Assembly: GCA_019638975.1 (NCBI GenBank)
Contig: JAHBST010000005.1
Span: 1-53,406 of the forward strand
Direction of reading: 5' to 3'
Length of the DNA stretch: 53,406 nucleotides
Source of the DNA: Cryobacterium sp.
GTDB taxonomy: Bacteria; Actinomycetota; Actinomycetes; Actinomycetales; Microbacteriaceae
Shown: positions 8,070-17,216 of the stretch, piece after piece
How positions within the stretch are numbered: the stretch's first letter is position 1
Layout: each line of letters starts with the position of its first letter
Notes under the pieces: generated by a model
The model's database searches: none
Told to the model about the DNA's origin: nothing
The model's input: the letters and a program-made list of their open reading frames with translations, nothing else
Program-made: the position numbers and the translations under genes

Positions 8070-9229
8070 GAGGCGACCCTTCTGGCAGAGATGAGCATTG
8101 CCTCTAGCGCGAGAGCGGGCGCAACGTTGTTGTCGATGCGGCGGCGTGCCGTTGCAATGGCGTCCAGCGTAGCGAGAGTTTGCGCCGGGGTCGATATCGC
8201 CGCGGCAACCCGAAGTTGATCCGCGATCTCCAGATTGATGGGCTCGATATCCGCGTGCATTTGCATGAGGAGGATGTCGCGAAACAGCGAGAGCAAGTCC
8301 ACCATGATGCGGTCGAGTCCGTCCCGGAGACTTCGGGTCGCGCGACGTTTCTGGTCGTCCTCGAGCGACTTCAATTGTGCGCGGAGCGCTGGTGGGATTG
8401 TCCCACCCGGCTCCACTCCGAGAGATCGGAGCGCGGCCTCCCGCTCTTCGGCATCCCGCTCTTCCGTGATCGCCTTCGCATCGTCCGCGGCGGTCTCCAG
8501 GAGGGTCGCCGCCGCGATCACGGCATCCGAGACCGTGCGGATTCCGAGAGCTTCCTGCAGCGTGCGCTCACGGCGGGTTCTGGCTTGTTCGTTCGTCGCC
8601 AGGCGATGCGCCATCCCGATGTGGCTTTGCGCTTCGCGCGCGGCGCGGACGGCCATCGCCGGATCGACGCCGTCTCGCCGCGAAATCAGTTCAGCGACAT
8701 CCGCGACGGCAGGAACCCTCAAGCGAACGCTTCGCACTCGAGACCGAATCGTGGGAATGAGGTCGGCTTCGCTCGGCGCGCACAATATCCACACGGTTCT
8801 CGGCGGCGGTTCCTCCAATGCCTTCAGCAGAACATTGGACGTGCGCTCCGTCATCCGGTCGGCGTCTTCGATGACCATGACCCGATATCGGCCGACGGAC
8901 GGCGAGAATTGCGAGGTCGCAACCATCGCGCGCACTTCGTCGATCGAAATGATGACGCGTTCCGTGCTGAGAACGCCGAAGTCGGGATGCGTGCGCGCGT
9001 CGACCTGCCGACGCGTCGCCTCATCGCCCTCGGGGGTTCCGGGCCCCAGCAGAGCGGTCGCAAAAGCGAACGCGAGATTCGAGCGACCCGAACCGGGCGG
9101 ACCCGTGATGAGCCACGAATGCGTCATGGATGCAGGAGAGTCCGCCGCAAGATCGTTTGCACGGTCGGACGCCGCGCGGAACACCGCGATCGCCTCCGAT
9201 TGGCCCGTCAACTCATCCCACATGGACAT
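8066..9229 (-). CDS. holB: DNA polymerase III delta' subunit (clamp loader)
   Basis: 387 residues; part of the clamp-loader complex that places the beta clamp on primed DNA. The AAA+ core has a Walker A-like loop GPPGSGRSN (43-51), a Walker B region (VMVIEDADRM) and the ALEEPPPRT stretch. It is unusual in lacking the four-cysteine zinc module normally inserted after Walker A, and the SRC motif reads SRV (IRSRVR). The only cysteine is in WILCAPSEAD. These are substitutions in an otherwise intact sequence, not a frameshift. It lies between tmk (20 bases) and the Tap-like hydrolase (4-base overlap); tmk-holB linkage is common in bacteria. Confidence 0.9.
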   Translation of the reverse strand: MSMWDELTGQSEAIAVFRAASDRANDLAADSPASMTHSWLITGPPGSGRSNLAFAFATALLGPGTPEGDEATRRQVDARTHPDFGVLSTERVIISIDEVRAMVATSQFSPSVGRYRVMVIEDADRMTERTSNVLLKALEEPPPRTVWILCAPSEADLIPTIRSRVRSVRLRVPAVADVAELISRRDGVDPAMAVRAAREAQSHIGMAHRLATNEQARTRRERTLQEALGIRTVSDAVIAAATLLETAADDAKAITEERDAEEREAALRSLGVEPGGTIPPALRAQLKSLEDDQKRRATRSLRDGLDRIMVDLLSLFRDILLMQMHADIEPINLEIADQLRVAAAISTPAQTLATLDAIATARRRIDNNVAPALALEAMLISARRVAS

Positions 9230-9249
9230 ACGAGAACGCTAATGCAGGT

Positions 9250-9873
9250 TCAGGACAAGAGCGATGAGACCCGGGACCGGATCTCTTCCGCGAGACTATC
9301 GACCGACCGGGTGGCATCGAGCACGAGAAATCGGATGGGCTCGGCCTCGGCGAGGGCAAGATACGCGGATCGAACCCGCGCGTGGAAGTCCCGCTCTTCC
9401 GCCTCGAGGCGATCGAATCGGGTTCGCGAAGTGTCGAGTCGCTCCCGACCGAGCGATTCCTCGAGGTCGAGCAAAACCGTGAGGTCGGGAAGCAAGTCGT
9501 CGGTGGCCCACAAGGAAATTCTGCGGATCTCGTCCGCCCCGAGCTCCCTGCCTACGCCCTGATAGGCGACGGAGGAATCCAGATAGCGATCCTGCACGAC
9601 GATGTCGCCGCGTTCGATGGCGGGCCGAACTTTCGTCGCGACGTGGTGCGCTCGATCGGCCGCGTAGATGAGCGCTTCGGACTTCGGGGTGATGTGCCCT
9701 TTACTGTGCAGGACGATTTCCCGCAGCTCGTCGCCGAGCTCGGTGCCGCCGGGTTCGCGAGTCGTCAGAACCGAATGGCCCTCGCGCTCCAACCAGTCCA
9801 CGAGCAGGGACAATTGGGTCGATTTGCCTGAACCGTCACCACCCTCGAACGTGATGAAGAGTCCGGTCGTCAT
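9250..9873 (-). CDS. tmk: Thymidylate kinase
   Basis: 207 residues; phosphorylates dTMP to dTDP in the cytosol. The P-loop is GGDGSGKST (11-19), followed by the dTMP-binding DRYLDSS (95-101) and a lid with arginines near SRTRFD. Length is typical. The ATG at 9873 overlaps the topA stop codon (ATGA), and the stop is 20 bases before holB, so it is translated from a topA-tmk-holB message. Confidence 0.95.
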   Translation of the reverse strand: MTTGLFITFEGGDGSGKSTQLSLLVDWLEREGHSVLTTREPGGTELGDELREIVLHSKGHITPKSEALIYAADRAHHVATKVRPAIERGDIVVQDRYLDSSVAYQGVGRELGADEIRRISLWATDDLLPDLTVLLDLEESLGRERLDTSRTRFDRLEAEERDFHARVRSAYLALAEAEPIRFLVLDATRSVDSLAEEIRSRVSSLLS

Positions 9874-12731
9874 TTTTTCGCCGCGTTCTTCTTTGCGGCG
9901 GCAGATTTCGTCGACGCCGGTTTCTTCGCCGCCGATTTTCTCGCGGGCGCTCGGCGTGTGGCGGACTTCGCCTTGGGCTTTGCGGGGCCTTTCGCGCGTT
10001 TGTCGGCGAGCAATTGCACTGCACGTTCGAAATCGATGTCCTCGACGGACTCGCCTCGCGGAATCGTCGCGTTCGTCACTCCGTCCGTGACATACGGGCC
10101 GAATCGCCCGTCCTTGACTTTCACCGGCTTTCCGCTTTCCGGGTCCTCGGCGAATTCCTTGAGCGCGCTCGATTGCCGCTTCCCCCCGTACTTCGGCTGA
10201 GCGAACAATTCGAGCGCTCCCGCAAGATCGATGTCGAAGATCTGTTCCTCGGTAGGAAGCGACCTCGAATCCGTTCCTCTCTTCAGGTACGGCCCGAATT
10301 TTCCGTTCTGCGCGGTGATGTCGACTCCCGATTCCGGATCCTGGCCCACGACGCGAGGAAGGTCGAGAAGCCTTAGCGCCGTGTCCAAATCGATGGTCTC
10401 CAGATCCATCGTCGCGAAAATGGATGCCGTACGCGGTTTCGGCGCCGCGGATTTCTTCGCTGCCGCCTTCTTCGCTGCTGCCTTCTTCTCCGGCGCCTTC
10501 TTCTCCGGCGCCTCGGTCAACTCTCCCGTCGACGTGTTCAACGCACTGCCGCCACTGCGGGCATCGGCGTCATCCGCCCCCGGGGATACGGGAGTCTCGG
10601 CATCCTCACGTGAGACGGGAGGTTCGGGCTCGAGTTCGGTCACGTACGGGCCGTATCGACCGTTCTTGGCGACGACTTCCTTGCCGTTCTCCGGATTGAT
10701 CCCGATGACGCGATCCACGACGATGGGGGCGTCGATGAGCTCGTGCGCTTTCTGCACGGTGAGCTCATCGGGAGCGAGGCCGTCGGGGATGTTGACGCGT
10801 CGGGGCTTGGCCTCGGGATCCGCTCCCGGCTCGGTCACTTCGAGGTATGGTCCGTACTTGCCGATGCGCAGGGTCGCCCGATCGTCGAGCCGGATCGAGT
10901 TGATCGACTTCGCGTCGATTTCGCCCAGATTGTCGATGACGTTTCGGAGGCCCTTGTAGTTGGGGCCGCCGAAATAGAAACTGTTGAGCCAATCGACGCG
11001 CTGCTCACGACCGTCGGCAATACGGTCGAGGTCATTCTCCATGCCCGCGGTGAAGTCATATTGGACGAGTTCGGTGAAATAGTCCTCAAGCAATCGCACG
11101 ACCGAGAACGCGATCCAATTCGGAACGAGAGCGGTTCCTCGTGGCGTGACATAGCCGCGATCGATGATCGTCGAGATGATCGACGTGAACGTCGACGGTC
11201 GGCCGATCCCCAGCTCCTCGAGCGTCTTGATGAGGCTCGCTTCCGTGTACCGCGGCGGTGGCGAGGTCTCGTGTCCCTTCGCCTCGACTTCGGCGAGGTC
11301 GAGAGCCTGGCCTTCCGCCAATTGCGGGAGTTTCGCTTCCGCCGGTTCAGCGGACTCGTTGCGCTCTTCGTCGTGGCCCTCCTCGTAGGCCGCGAGAAAT
11401 CCGCGGAACGTGATGACCGTTCCGCTCGCGGAGAACTCGGCGAGCGCATCCGTCGTTTGCGCGGCGATCGTCACGGTCGCCGTGGAACCGCGGGCATCCG
11501 CCATTTGCGACGCGATCGTGCGCTTCCAGATGAGGTCGTACAGTTTCCACTCGTTCCCATGCAGGGCACTCTGGAGCTGGCCGGGCGTGCGGAAGGTGTC
11601 GCCGGATGGGCGAATCGCCTCGTGCGCCTCTTGCGCGTTCTTCGAGCGTCCGGCATAAGTGCGCGGCTTCTCCGGCACAGTTTCCGGCCCGTACAGCGAC
11701 GCGGCCTGGCCGCGCGCCGCGGTGATCGCTTGCTGCGAGAGCGCGGGCGAGTCGGTACGCATATAGGTGATGTAGCCGTTTTCGTAGAGGCCTTGCGCGA
11801 CGCTCATCGTCTGGCGGGCCGAGAAGCGAAGCTTGCGCGCGGCCTCTTGCTGCAGCGTCGAGGTCGTAAACGGCGCTGCGGGCCGACGCGTGTACGGCTT
11901 CGACTCGACTGACGCGACCGAGACCGTGGTCGCGTCGCTGCGCAAGGACGCGGCGAGGGTTTCGGCGGATGCCTCGTCGAGCGCGATCACCGCGGACTTG
12001 AGCGCGCCGCCGTCATCGAAGTCGCGACCGGTCGCGACACGCGTCCCGTCGAGCCGAACGAGTTTCGCCTCGAATCGTTCGCCGGAATCCTTGGGCGCCA
12101 ATTGCGCCACGAGGTCCCAATAGTCCGCGCTCACGAACGCGAGGCGTTCCCGCTCGCGGTCGACGACAAGACGCGTCGCGGCGGACTGAACGCGTCCCGC
12201 GGACAGTCCCGGACCCACTTTCCTCCAAAGGACGGGCGACACTTCGTACCCGTAGAGCCGATCGAGGATTCGCCGAGTCTCCTGCGCATCCACGAGGGCG
12301 CTGTCGATTTCGCGCGTGTTGTCCCGCGCGTGCTGGATTGCGTCTTTCGTGATCTCGTGGAAGACCATGCGCTTCACGGGAACCGTGGGATTCAGCACTT
12401 GGAGCAAGTGCCACGCGATCGCTTCGCCCTCACGGTCCTCATCGGTTGCGAGATAGAGTTCGTCGGCGTCCTTGAGCGCGCGCTTCAGATCAGCGACGGT
12501 CTTGCGCTTTTGCTCCGATACGACGTAATAGGGTTCGAAATCGTTCTCGATGTCGACAGAGAATTTGCCGAGGGAGCCCTTTTTGAGCTCCGGCGGAAGA
12601 TTTTTCGGCTCGATGAGGTCGCGGATGTGGCCGACGGATGCGAGCACCTCGTAGTCGTCGCCCAAGTACTGCGCGATCGTCTTGGCTTTCGCCGGCGACT
12701 CCACGATGACCAGTTTCTTCGTGCCGGGCAC
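9870..12731 (-). CDS. topA: DNA topoisomerase I (type IA)
   Basis: 953 residues; relaxes negatively supercoiled DNA by a single-strand break. The Toprim domain has Glu11 (IVESPAKAK) and Asp97-x-Asp99-x-Glu101 (TDEDREGE). The active-site tyrosine is Tyr323 in ITYMRTDSP. The C-terminal third has four GPY-type repeats (KYGPYLEV, RYGPYVTE, KFGPYLKR, RFGPYVTD) instead of zinc fingers, the actinobacterial form. An Ala/Lys-rich linker splits the repeats near residue 760, and the tail is a string of Lys/Ala. The start is GTG at 12731, with GAGGAG four bases upstream. A 70-base gap separates it from the pilus locus upstream. Confidence 0.97.
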   Translation of the reverse strand: MPGTKKLVIVESPAKAKTIAQYLGDDYEVLASVGHIRDLIEPKNLPPELKKGSLGKFSVDIENDFEPYYVVSEQKRKTVADLKRALKDADELYLATDEDREGEAIAWHLLQVLNPTVPVKRMVFHEITKDAIQHARDNTREIDSALVDAQETRRILDRLYGYEVSPVLWRKVGPGLSAGRVQSAATRLVVDRERERLAFVSADYWDLVAQLAPKDSGERFEAKLVRLDGTRVATGRDFDDGGALKSAVIALDEASAETLAASLRSDATTVSVASVESKPYTRRPAAPFTTSTLQQEAARKLRFSARQTMSVAQGLYENGYITYMRTDSPALSQQAITAARGQAASLYGPETVPEKPRTYAGRSKNAQEAHEAIRPSGDTFRTPGQLQSALHGNEWKLYDLIWKRTIASQMADARGSTATVTIAAQTTDALAEFSASGTVITFRGFLAAYEEGHDEERNESAEPAEAKLPQLAEGQALDLAEVEAKGHETSPPPRYTEASLIKTLEELGIGRPSTFTSIISTIIDRGYVTPRGTALVPNWIAFSVVRLLEDYFTELVQYDFTAGMENDLDRIADGREQRVDWLNSFYFGGPNYKGLRNVIDNLGEIDAKSINSIRLDDRATLRIGKYGPYLEVTEPGADPEAKPRRVNIPDGLAPDELTVQKAHELIDAPIVVDRVIGINPENGKEVVAKNGRYGPYVTELEPEPPVSREDAETPVSPGADDADARSGGSALNTSTGELTEAPEKKAPEKKAAAKKAAAKKSAAPKPRTASIFATMDLETIDLDTALRLLDLPRVVGQDPESGVDITAQNGKFGPYLKRGTDSRSLPTEEQIFDIDLAGALELFAQPKYGGKRQSSALKEFAEDPESGKPVKVKDGRFGPYVTDGVTNATIPRGESVEDIDFERAVQLLADKRAKGPAKPKAKSATRRAPARKSAAKKPASTKSAAAKKNAAKK

Positions 12732-12801
12732 GCGACTCCTCTTCGATGTGAACTACTGCAACAGGGGAAACCATACACACAGAATCGGCGAGCGCCCCGC
12801 T

Positions 12802-13176
12802 TTAACGCCCAGAAGACGCTGGCCCTGCGGTCGCGCGTGCCGACACGGGCAACCCGAAAACAGTCACGCTGACCTTCACGGTCACAATAACCCCATCGGC
12901 GCGACATCCGCTCAACGTCGCCTTGTTTTCCCGCGCCACGGACGCCGCGACGCGGCACGGAATACCCGGCAGAATACCTCGAGCGGCGTCCGCGGCGGCG
13001 AGTGCCGACGCGTCCGCGGCTCCGGTCGCTCGAGCGCGAGCGACCAGGACCGAGCACAGCGGAGCAACAAGAACGAGGCACGCGATAATCGCCGCAACGA
13101 GAGCAACCGCGAGGATCGAACCGGCGCCGCGCTCCAACTCCCGCCGCCGGACCCGGGAAGGCGCGAGGAGTGTCAC
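12802..13176 (-). CDS. TadE-like minor pilin (Rv3654c-like)
   Basis: 124 residues from a GTG at 13176 that overlaps the preceding stop (GTGA). After a short basic N-terminus (ELERGAGSILAV) a single hydrophobic segment of about 20 residues precedes an Ala-rich helix (AADASALAAADAA) and a small domain with three cysteines. This fits the family of secretion-neighbourhood TadE-like proteins at the end of actinobacterial Tad loci. It is probably a pseudopilin or assembly component in the membrane. Longer in-frame starts exist but read through the previous gene's coding sequence. Confidence 0.75.
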   Translation of the reverse strand: MTLLAPSRVRRRELERGAGSILAVALVAAIIACLVLVAPLCSVLVARARATGAADASALAAADAARGILPGIPCRVAASVARENKATLSGCRADGVIVTVKVSVTVFGLPVSARATAGPASSGR

Positions 13177-13550
13177 CGCCCCTCCGCTATCGCGCAACTG
13201 GAGGCTGTGAGCCGGGACGCCCCTACGATCGAGGAGAGAGCGGTGCCTGCCATGCTGACTTTCGCGCACACCAGATTGCCTCGACTTTCGAGTTGAACGG
13301 ATGCTCCGGGTACGAGCGCGTCGATGACGGAGTCGACGCGAGCGTCCCGCGCCGCGCTTCTCGCGGCGAGCGCGGCGGCATCCTGAAGCTGCAATTGACG
13401 GGCAGCGAGCTGCATCCCGCCGAGACTCACCGCGAGAACGAGCACGACGGCGGGAACAAGCGCCGCGAACTCGGCGGTCACGCTGCCTTGCTCCCGGCGC
13501 TCGCAGTTCCTTCGGGGCCGCCCATTGCGCAACCCGACGAGCCTGCTCAT
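13173..13550 (-). CDS. TadE-family pilus assembly protein
   Basis: 125 residues from ATG at 13550. A basic N-terminus leads to EQGSVTAEFAALVPAVVLVL, with the conserved glutamate in the hydrophobic segment and the glycine before it that resemble a class III (prepilin-like) signal. An amphipathic Ala/Gln-rich helix and a short C-terminal domain follow. It overlaps the DUF4244 gene by ATGA and the following TadE-like gene by GTGA, so it is within a tightly coupled operon. The same frame stays open far upstream (to 14498), but that part is arginine-rich shadow of the TadB/C gene. Confidence 0.8.
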   Translation of the reverse strand: MSRLVGLRNGRPRRNCERREQGSVTAEFAALVPAVVLVLAVSLGGMQLAARQLQLQDAAALAARSAARDARVDSVIDALVPGASVQLESRGNLVCAKVSMAGTALSSIVGASRLTASSCAIAEGR

Positions 13551-13726
13551 CCGCCGAAAGCGAGAGCCCGCTGCACGAGATCGAGCAGCATGCCCCGCAC
13601 CGCGTCGCTGCGAAAGATCGCCACGAGCAGACCGGCGAAAGCCACGGCGGCCATCGTCACGATCGCGTATTCCGCGGTCGCAGCCCCCTCCTCGGCACGG
13701 GCAGCGCGAAATGAAGTGCGAATCAT
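13547..13726 (-). CDS. DUF4244 Flp-like pilin candidate
   Basis: 59 residues. The core EEGAATAEYAIVTMAAVAFAG has a Gly followed by a hydrophobic segment with Glu at +5 and Tyr at +6. This is the hallmark of Flp-type prepilins cleaved by a type IV prepilin peptidase, and the small size fits. I infer it is the main fibre subunit of this locus; DUF4244 itself has no assigned function that I know of. ATG at 13726 is chosen because GGAGAGGA lies seven bases upstream; an earlier ATG at 13765 has no such site. No prepilin peptidase gene is in the window. Confidence 0.8.
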   Translation of the reverse strand: MIRTSFRAARAEEGAATAEYAIVTMAAVAFAGLLVAIFRSDAVRGMLLDLVQRALAFGG

Positions 13727-13807
13727 TGTTTGTCCTCTCCCTGTTTTTCCCAGTGTCGCGGGCACGCGCCCTCGCCGGGACGCAAGCCGCCCGACGTGAG
13801 GATGGCG

Positions 13808-14797
13808 TCAAAAGACACTGACTGTTGACGAGAGGACGGCGAGCACGAGAGGCGCCACTCCGACGAGCATGAACGCCGGCAATACGCACAGGCCGAGAGG
13901 CATCATGAGGGTAACCGCGAGTTTTCCCGCCCGTCGGTCGGCTTCGCTTTTCGCGTTGCGCCTCAACCGTTCGGCTTCGCTGCGGAGGAGCCCTCCCGCG
14001 GGAACTCCCGCTCGAACGGCGAGAGACACGATCAATTCGGCATCCTCCTCGCGCATGGAAAGCCCGCAGCGTTCGACAGCACGCCCGACGGCATTCCGTG
14101 CCCGATCGATCGACGAGCCGCCGGATACGGCGATCGCGAAAAGGTCGAGAACGAGCCCTGGCGTCACATCCCGGGGTTGCGACGATGCGATGAGCCGGCG
14201 ATTCCAGGCCCGTGCCGCGAGCAGAAGGACGCAACCCGAGAGCAAGCACACGGCTCCCGGCACCGTCGTCACGAGCGTTCCGAGAGTGTCGAATCCGAGT
14301 GCCATTCCGAACAGAACCCCCACGGCAGGCAGCGCGAGGACAAGGCGCGCTGTTGCCACCGGACCGGACAATGCGACCGTCGCATCGCGGCTGGATTGTG
14401 CGAGCGCCCGAAGTGATGCGGCGAAATCGGCGAGCGCAAGCGAGAGCGGCGCGCCCGCCTCGGAAGCGACCATCCACGCAGCGGCAAGCCCCCGCCACGC
14501 GGAGTCGTCCGCGTCGTGCGATAGCGCGGCGATTCGCCTGTCTCGCGACGACATCGCGGTCTCGTCGCGCGCCCTGTCGTCGAGAGCCTGCAGGATCGCG
14601 CCGCCGATCGGTTGCCCGATCGGGGTGCGGGACACCGAGCCCACGATGCGTCCGGCGCGGTCAGTCTCGGACTCGAATTCGGCGATGTACCTCCATGCCG
14701 CGTTCGGCCCGATCCCGGCTGAGAGAAGCACGGAAAGCCTCTCAACCACGGATGCGAGACGATCGAGAGCCAGCCCGCGCGAACGTGCGTCAGGCAT
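13808..14797 (-). CDS. Fused TadB/TadC-like type II secretion F-domain membrane protein
   Basis: 329 residues. The N-terminal half has one F-like helical region (LERLSVLLSAGIGPNAAW and ADFAASLRALAQ), then a pair of membrane segments around residues 155-195. The second half repeats the F-domain pattern (LDLFAIAVSGGSSI, SLAVRAGVPAGGLLRSEAERLRR) and ends in a membrane hairpin. Actinobacterial Tad loci usually encode TadB and TadC as two proteins (Rv3657c/Rv3658c in mycobacteria); here a single gene spans both. It should be the inner-membrane platform. The start overlaps the TadA stop by 8 bases. The 81 bases before DUF4244 hold only that gene's ribosome site. Confidence 0.75.
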   Translation of the reverse strand: MPDARSRGLALDRLASVVERLSVLLSAGIGPNAAWRYIAEFESETDRAGRIVGSVSRTPIGQPIGGAILQALDDRARDETAMSSRDRRIAALSHDADDSAWRGLAAAWMVASEAGAPLSLALADFAASLRALAQSSRDATVALSGPVATARLVLALPAVGVLFGMALGFDTLGTLVTTVPGAVCLLSGCVLLLAARAWNRRLIASSQPRDVTPGLVLDLFAIAVSGGSSIDRARNAVGRAVERCGLSMREEDAELIVSLAVRAGVPAGGLLRSEAERLRRNAKSEADRRAGKLAVTLMMPLGLCVLPAFMLVGVAPLVLAVLSSTVSVF

Positions 14798-15896
14798 CCG
14801 GAACCGCGTTCACATCCCACGGCTCTGTCGCGAGTCGCCCCGACGGGTCGAGGCGAAGTCGGCCGAGCGCAGCAAGTCGGCGCACTCCGCCGACCCGTTC
14901 GAGGTGGAAGACGGCGTCAATCGCACTCACGGCCTGCCGGGCTGTCGCGACGACCCCGAGCTCTGCGAGCGCACCCAGAGCCTCGAGTCTCGCCGGAACA
15001 TCTTCGAGCGAATTCGCGTGGAGGGTGCCCGCCCCTCCGTCGTGCCCCGTGTTGAGCGCGGTGAGAAGATCGCGGATTTCGGCTCCACGGCACTCGCCCA
15101 GGACGAGGCGGTCAGGGCGCATTCGCAAGGCTTCCCGGACGAGTCGGGAAAGACCGACATCGCCGGCTCCCTCCAGATTCGCTTGGCGCGCTTCGAGCGA
15201 AACGAAGTGCGGATGATCCACGTGAAGTTCGGCGACATCCTCGATCGCGATGATGCGGTCGTTCGGGGATGCCGCGGCCAGCAGAGCCGACAGCAAAGTC
15301 GTCTTTCCCGAACCACCCGCGCCCGTCACAAGAATGTTGGATCGCGAAGCTACGAGCGCCATGACCGGCGCGCGGGGAATGATGCTGAACATTCCTTCGT
15401 CCTCGAGTTCGTCGATTCCGAATCGCCGCACCCGCGGAAGCCGGATCGACAGCAAAGGGCCGTCCGGTGAAATTGGCGGAAGAACCGCATGGACGCGGAT
15501 TCCGTCGTGGAGCCGAACATCCATGCACGGCGTCCGCTCGTCGATGTGCCGGCCTCCGAGCGCGATGAGGCGAACAGCCAACTCGCGCAATCCCGAATCG
15601 ACTCGAGGGCCGTCACCCCTCGAGATATCGACGCCCTCAGCCCTCAATCGTCCCCGGCTCTCAAGACCAAGACCGCGGTCGATCCACACGTCGCCCGAAC
15701 CGTTGACGAAAACGTCGGTGACAGCGGGGTCGGCGATCAGCGTCGCGAGAGGGCCGAATTCGGGAAGCGACCTCGCCGCCGGACGTGTCGCCGTGGGGCC
15801 CCGGCCCTCATCAAGAATTGCGGCTTCGGTCTCCGTCGATCCGGGAGATCCGACGGGTCGTGCCGCCACGAAACGCCCGCGAATCTCCAACGACAT
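14790..15896 (-). CDS. tadA: Tad pilus/secretion ATPase (TadA/CpaF)
   Basis: 368 residues; hexameric ATPase expected to power pilus assembly from the cytoplasmic face. Walker A is TGAGGSGKTTLL (191-202), the Asp box IIAIEDVAEL, Walker B-like RLVLGECRGAE, and the His box includes GTLHANS. An N-terminal region (LIADPAVTDVFVNG) is typical of CpaF/TadA. It is the first gene of the Tad-like operon. The CpaE/SSD-like gene (Rv3660c type) that normally precedes it is absent; the neighbour is the LtrA-like gene, 68 bases upstream in the same orientation. Confidence 0.9.
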   Translation of the reverse strand: MSLEIRGRFVAARPVGSPGSTETEAAILDEGRGPTATRPAARSLPEFGPLATLIADPAVTDVFVNGSGDVWIDRGLGLESRGRLRAEGVDISRGDGPRVDSGLRELAVRLIALGGRHIDERTPCMDVRLHDGIRVHAVLPPISPDGPLLSIRLPRVRRFGIDELEDEGMFSIIPRAPVMALVASRSNILVTGAGGSGKTTLLSALLAAASPNDRIIAIEDVAELHVDHPHFVSLEARQANLEGAGDVGLSRLVREALRMRPDRLVLGECRGAEIRDLLTALNTGHDGGAGTLHANSLEDVPARLEALGALAELGVVATARQAVSAIDAVFHLERVGGVRRLAALGRLRLDPSGRLATEPWDVNAVPDA

Positions 15897-15964
15897 GCCA
15901 TGAGGCTAGGAGTCGGGGACAAACCGGCGTCCGACCGTCACGATGGAGCGGGGACGCTCTCGAT

Positions 15965-17161
15965 TCACTCCCGCTGTGGGGGAGGAGTCGACGCGATTCG
16001 ACCCAGCCACAAGCTCATGAGGTCGAGAAGGAGGAGAGCAATCGCCACGAGAAGTACGGTGACCCACGCCGCGAGGCCGCCGCTGCCGAGGCTCGCAATC
16101 GCCGGCAGAACGAGACCGGGAACCAGAAGGGTGAGGATGCGCGAGACCCGCCGCTTCAATCGCACCCCGATGAGCGCATTCGTCAGGTAGAGGATTCCGA
16201 TTCCCGCGGCCAGCAGCAGCCGAACGGCCAAGGGCAGCGGTTCTCCCGCTCGTTCCACTGAGATTCCGATGGATGCCGCGACGAACGTCAACCCGACAAC
16301 AAGGAGGAACGGCAAATACATGACGACATCCCGCAGGGCGCCATACGACTTGTCGAGTTGAGCGGATTCCAGTCCCGCCTCCGCCGTCGGGATGCCCCAA
16401 CGGAAAAAAGTGCGGGCGAGGAGTGCGCACACGACGAATCCGAACAACGCGGCCGCGCCGCCCTCCACGGTCGGATGCGCGGCGATGCCGGTCACTGCAA
16501 GATAGACGGCTTCGCCGATCACGATGACGATGAAGAGCCCGATGCGTTCGAGCGAGTGGGAGATCGAGGCGCGATCGTAGATTTCGGACGAGAATCGGGA
16601 TCGCAGCGCGAGGAGCGCCATCTCACCCGCGACCGCTACGGCCCACATGACGTAATTCCACGGCGCCGGAACGAGAATCGATACGAGCCAGATCGCCGCC
16701 GTCACGAGATTGTAGGCGACCGTGCGCCACGGCGAAATCGAACTCGCGGCCTTCTTTCGAGGGATGAGCCACATGATGAGCAGCACGAGGCGGATCCATG
16801 CCGCGCCCGCCGCGTACAACCACGCCAAATGATCGATTCCTCCCGCGATAGCGACAGCCATCGCCGCGGGACCCGGCATGGACGCGACTACGAGCGCGCC
16901 GATGACCGCGAATCTCGCCCCGAACAAATTGTTCGTGACCATGAGATTCACCCACGCCCACCACAACGGAAACAAAAGCAGAATGAACACGAGGACGGTA
17001 TCGATCGAGGGGTCGACTTCGATGAGGGTGACCGCAACGGCGACGACCACCACGAAAACGAGATCGAAGAACAACTCGTACCAGTCGGCGGTGCGACGAG
17101 GTCGAAGGGGAAGGGGCGATACGGGGGAGGTCTCGAGAGCCACCCGCCCATCTTGCGCCAC
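15965..17161 (-). CDS. Low-temperature requirement protein A (LtrA) family membrane protein
   Basis: 398 residues with about ten to twelve hydrophobic segments. The start of the domain (RTADWYELFFDLVFVVVV) is the family signature, with the charged Glu and Asp in the first membrane region. Also typical are HSLERIGLFIVIVIGEAV and FRWGIP. LtrA was named from a Listeria cold-growth phenotype; the molecular function is not established. GTG at 17161 is the first start in frame; the 20-residue N-terminal extension before the domain is poorly conserved, so an internal start is possible. It lies upstream of the Tad ATPase gene but has no evident link to it. Confidence 0.85.
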   Translation of the reverse strand: MAQDGRVALETSPVSPLPLRPRRTADWYELFFDLVFVVVVAVAVTLIEVDPSIDTVLVFILLLFPLWWAWVNLMVTNNLFGARFAVIGALVVASMPGPAAMAVAIAGGIDHLAWLYAAGAAWIRLVLLIMWLIPRKKAASSISPWRTVAYNLVTAAIWLVSILVPAPWNYVMWAVAVAGEMALLALRSRFSSEIYDRASISHSLERIGLFIVIVIGEAVYLAVTGIAAHPTVEGGAAALFGFVVCALLARTFFRWGIPTAEAGLESAQLDKSYGALRDVVMYLPFLLVVGLTFVAASIGISVERAGEPLPLAVRLLLAAGIGILYLTNALIGVRLKRRVSRILTLLVPGLVLPAIASLGSGGLAAWVTVLLVAIALLLLDLMSLWLGRIASTPPPQRE

Positions 17162-17216
17162 GGATCGCCGTCGGGCAATGGTCGCGGCTTGTCATCGATA
17201 CCGCATTAACGAGAGG

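Noticed and set aside
13551..14498. Long N-terminal extension of the TadE protein
   Set aside because: It would overlap the DUF4244 and TadB/C genes and has no membrane or pilin features; ATG at 13550 gives a normal-sized TadE.
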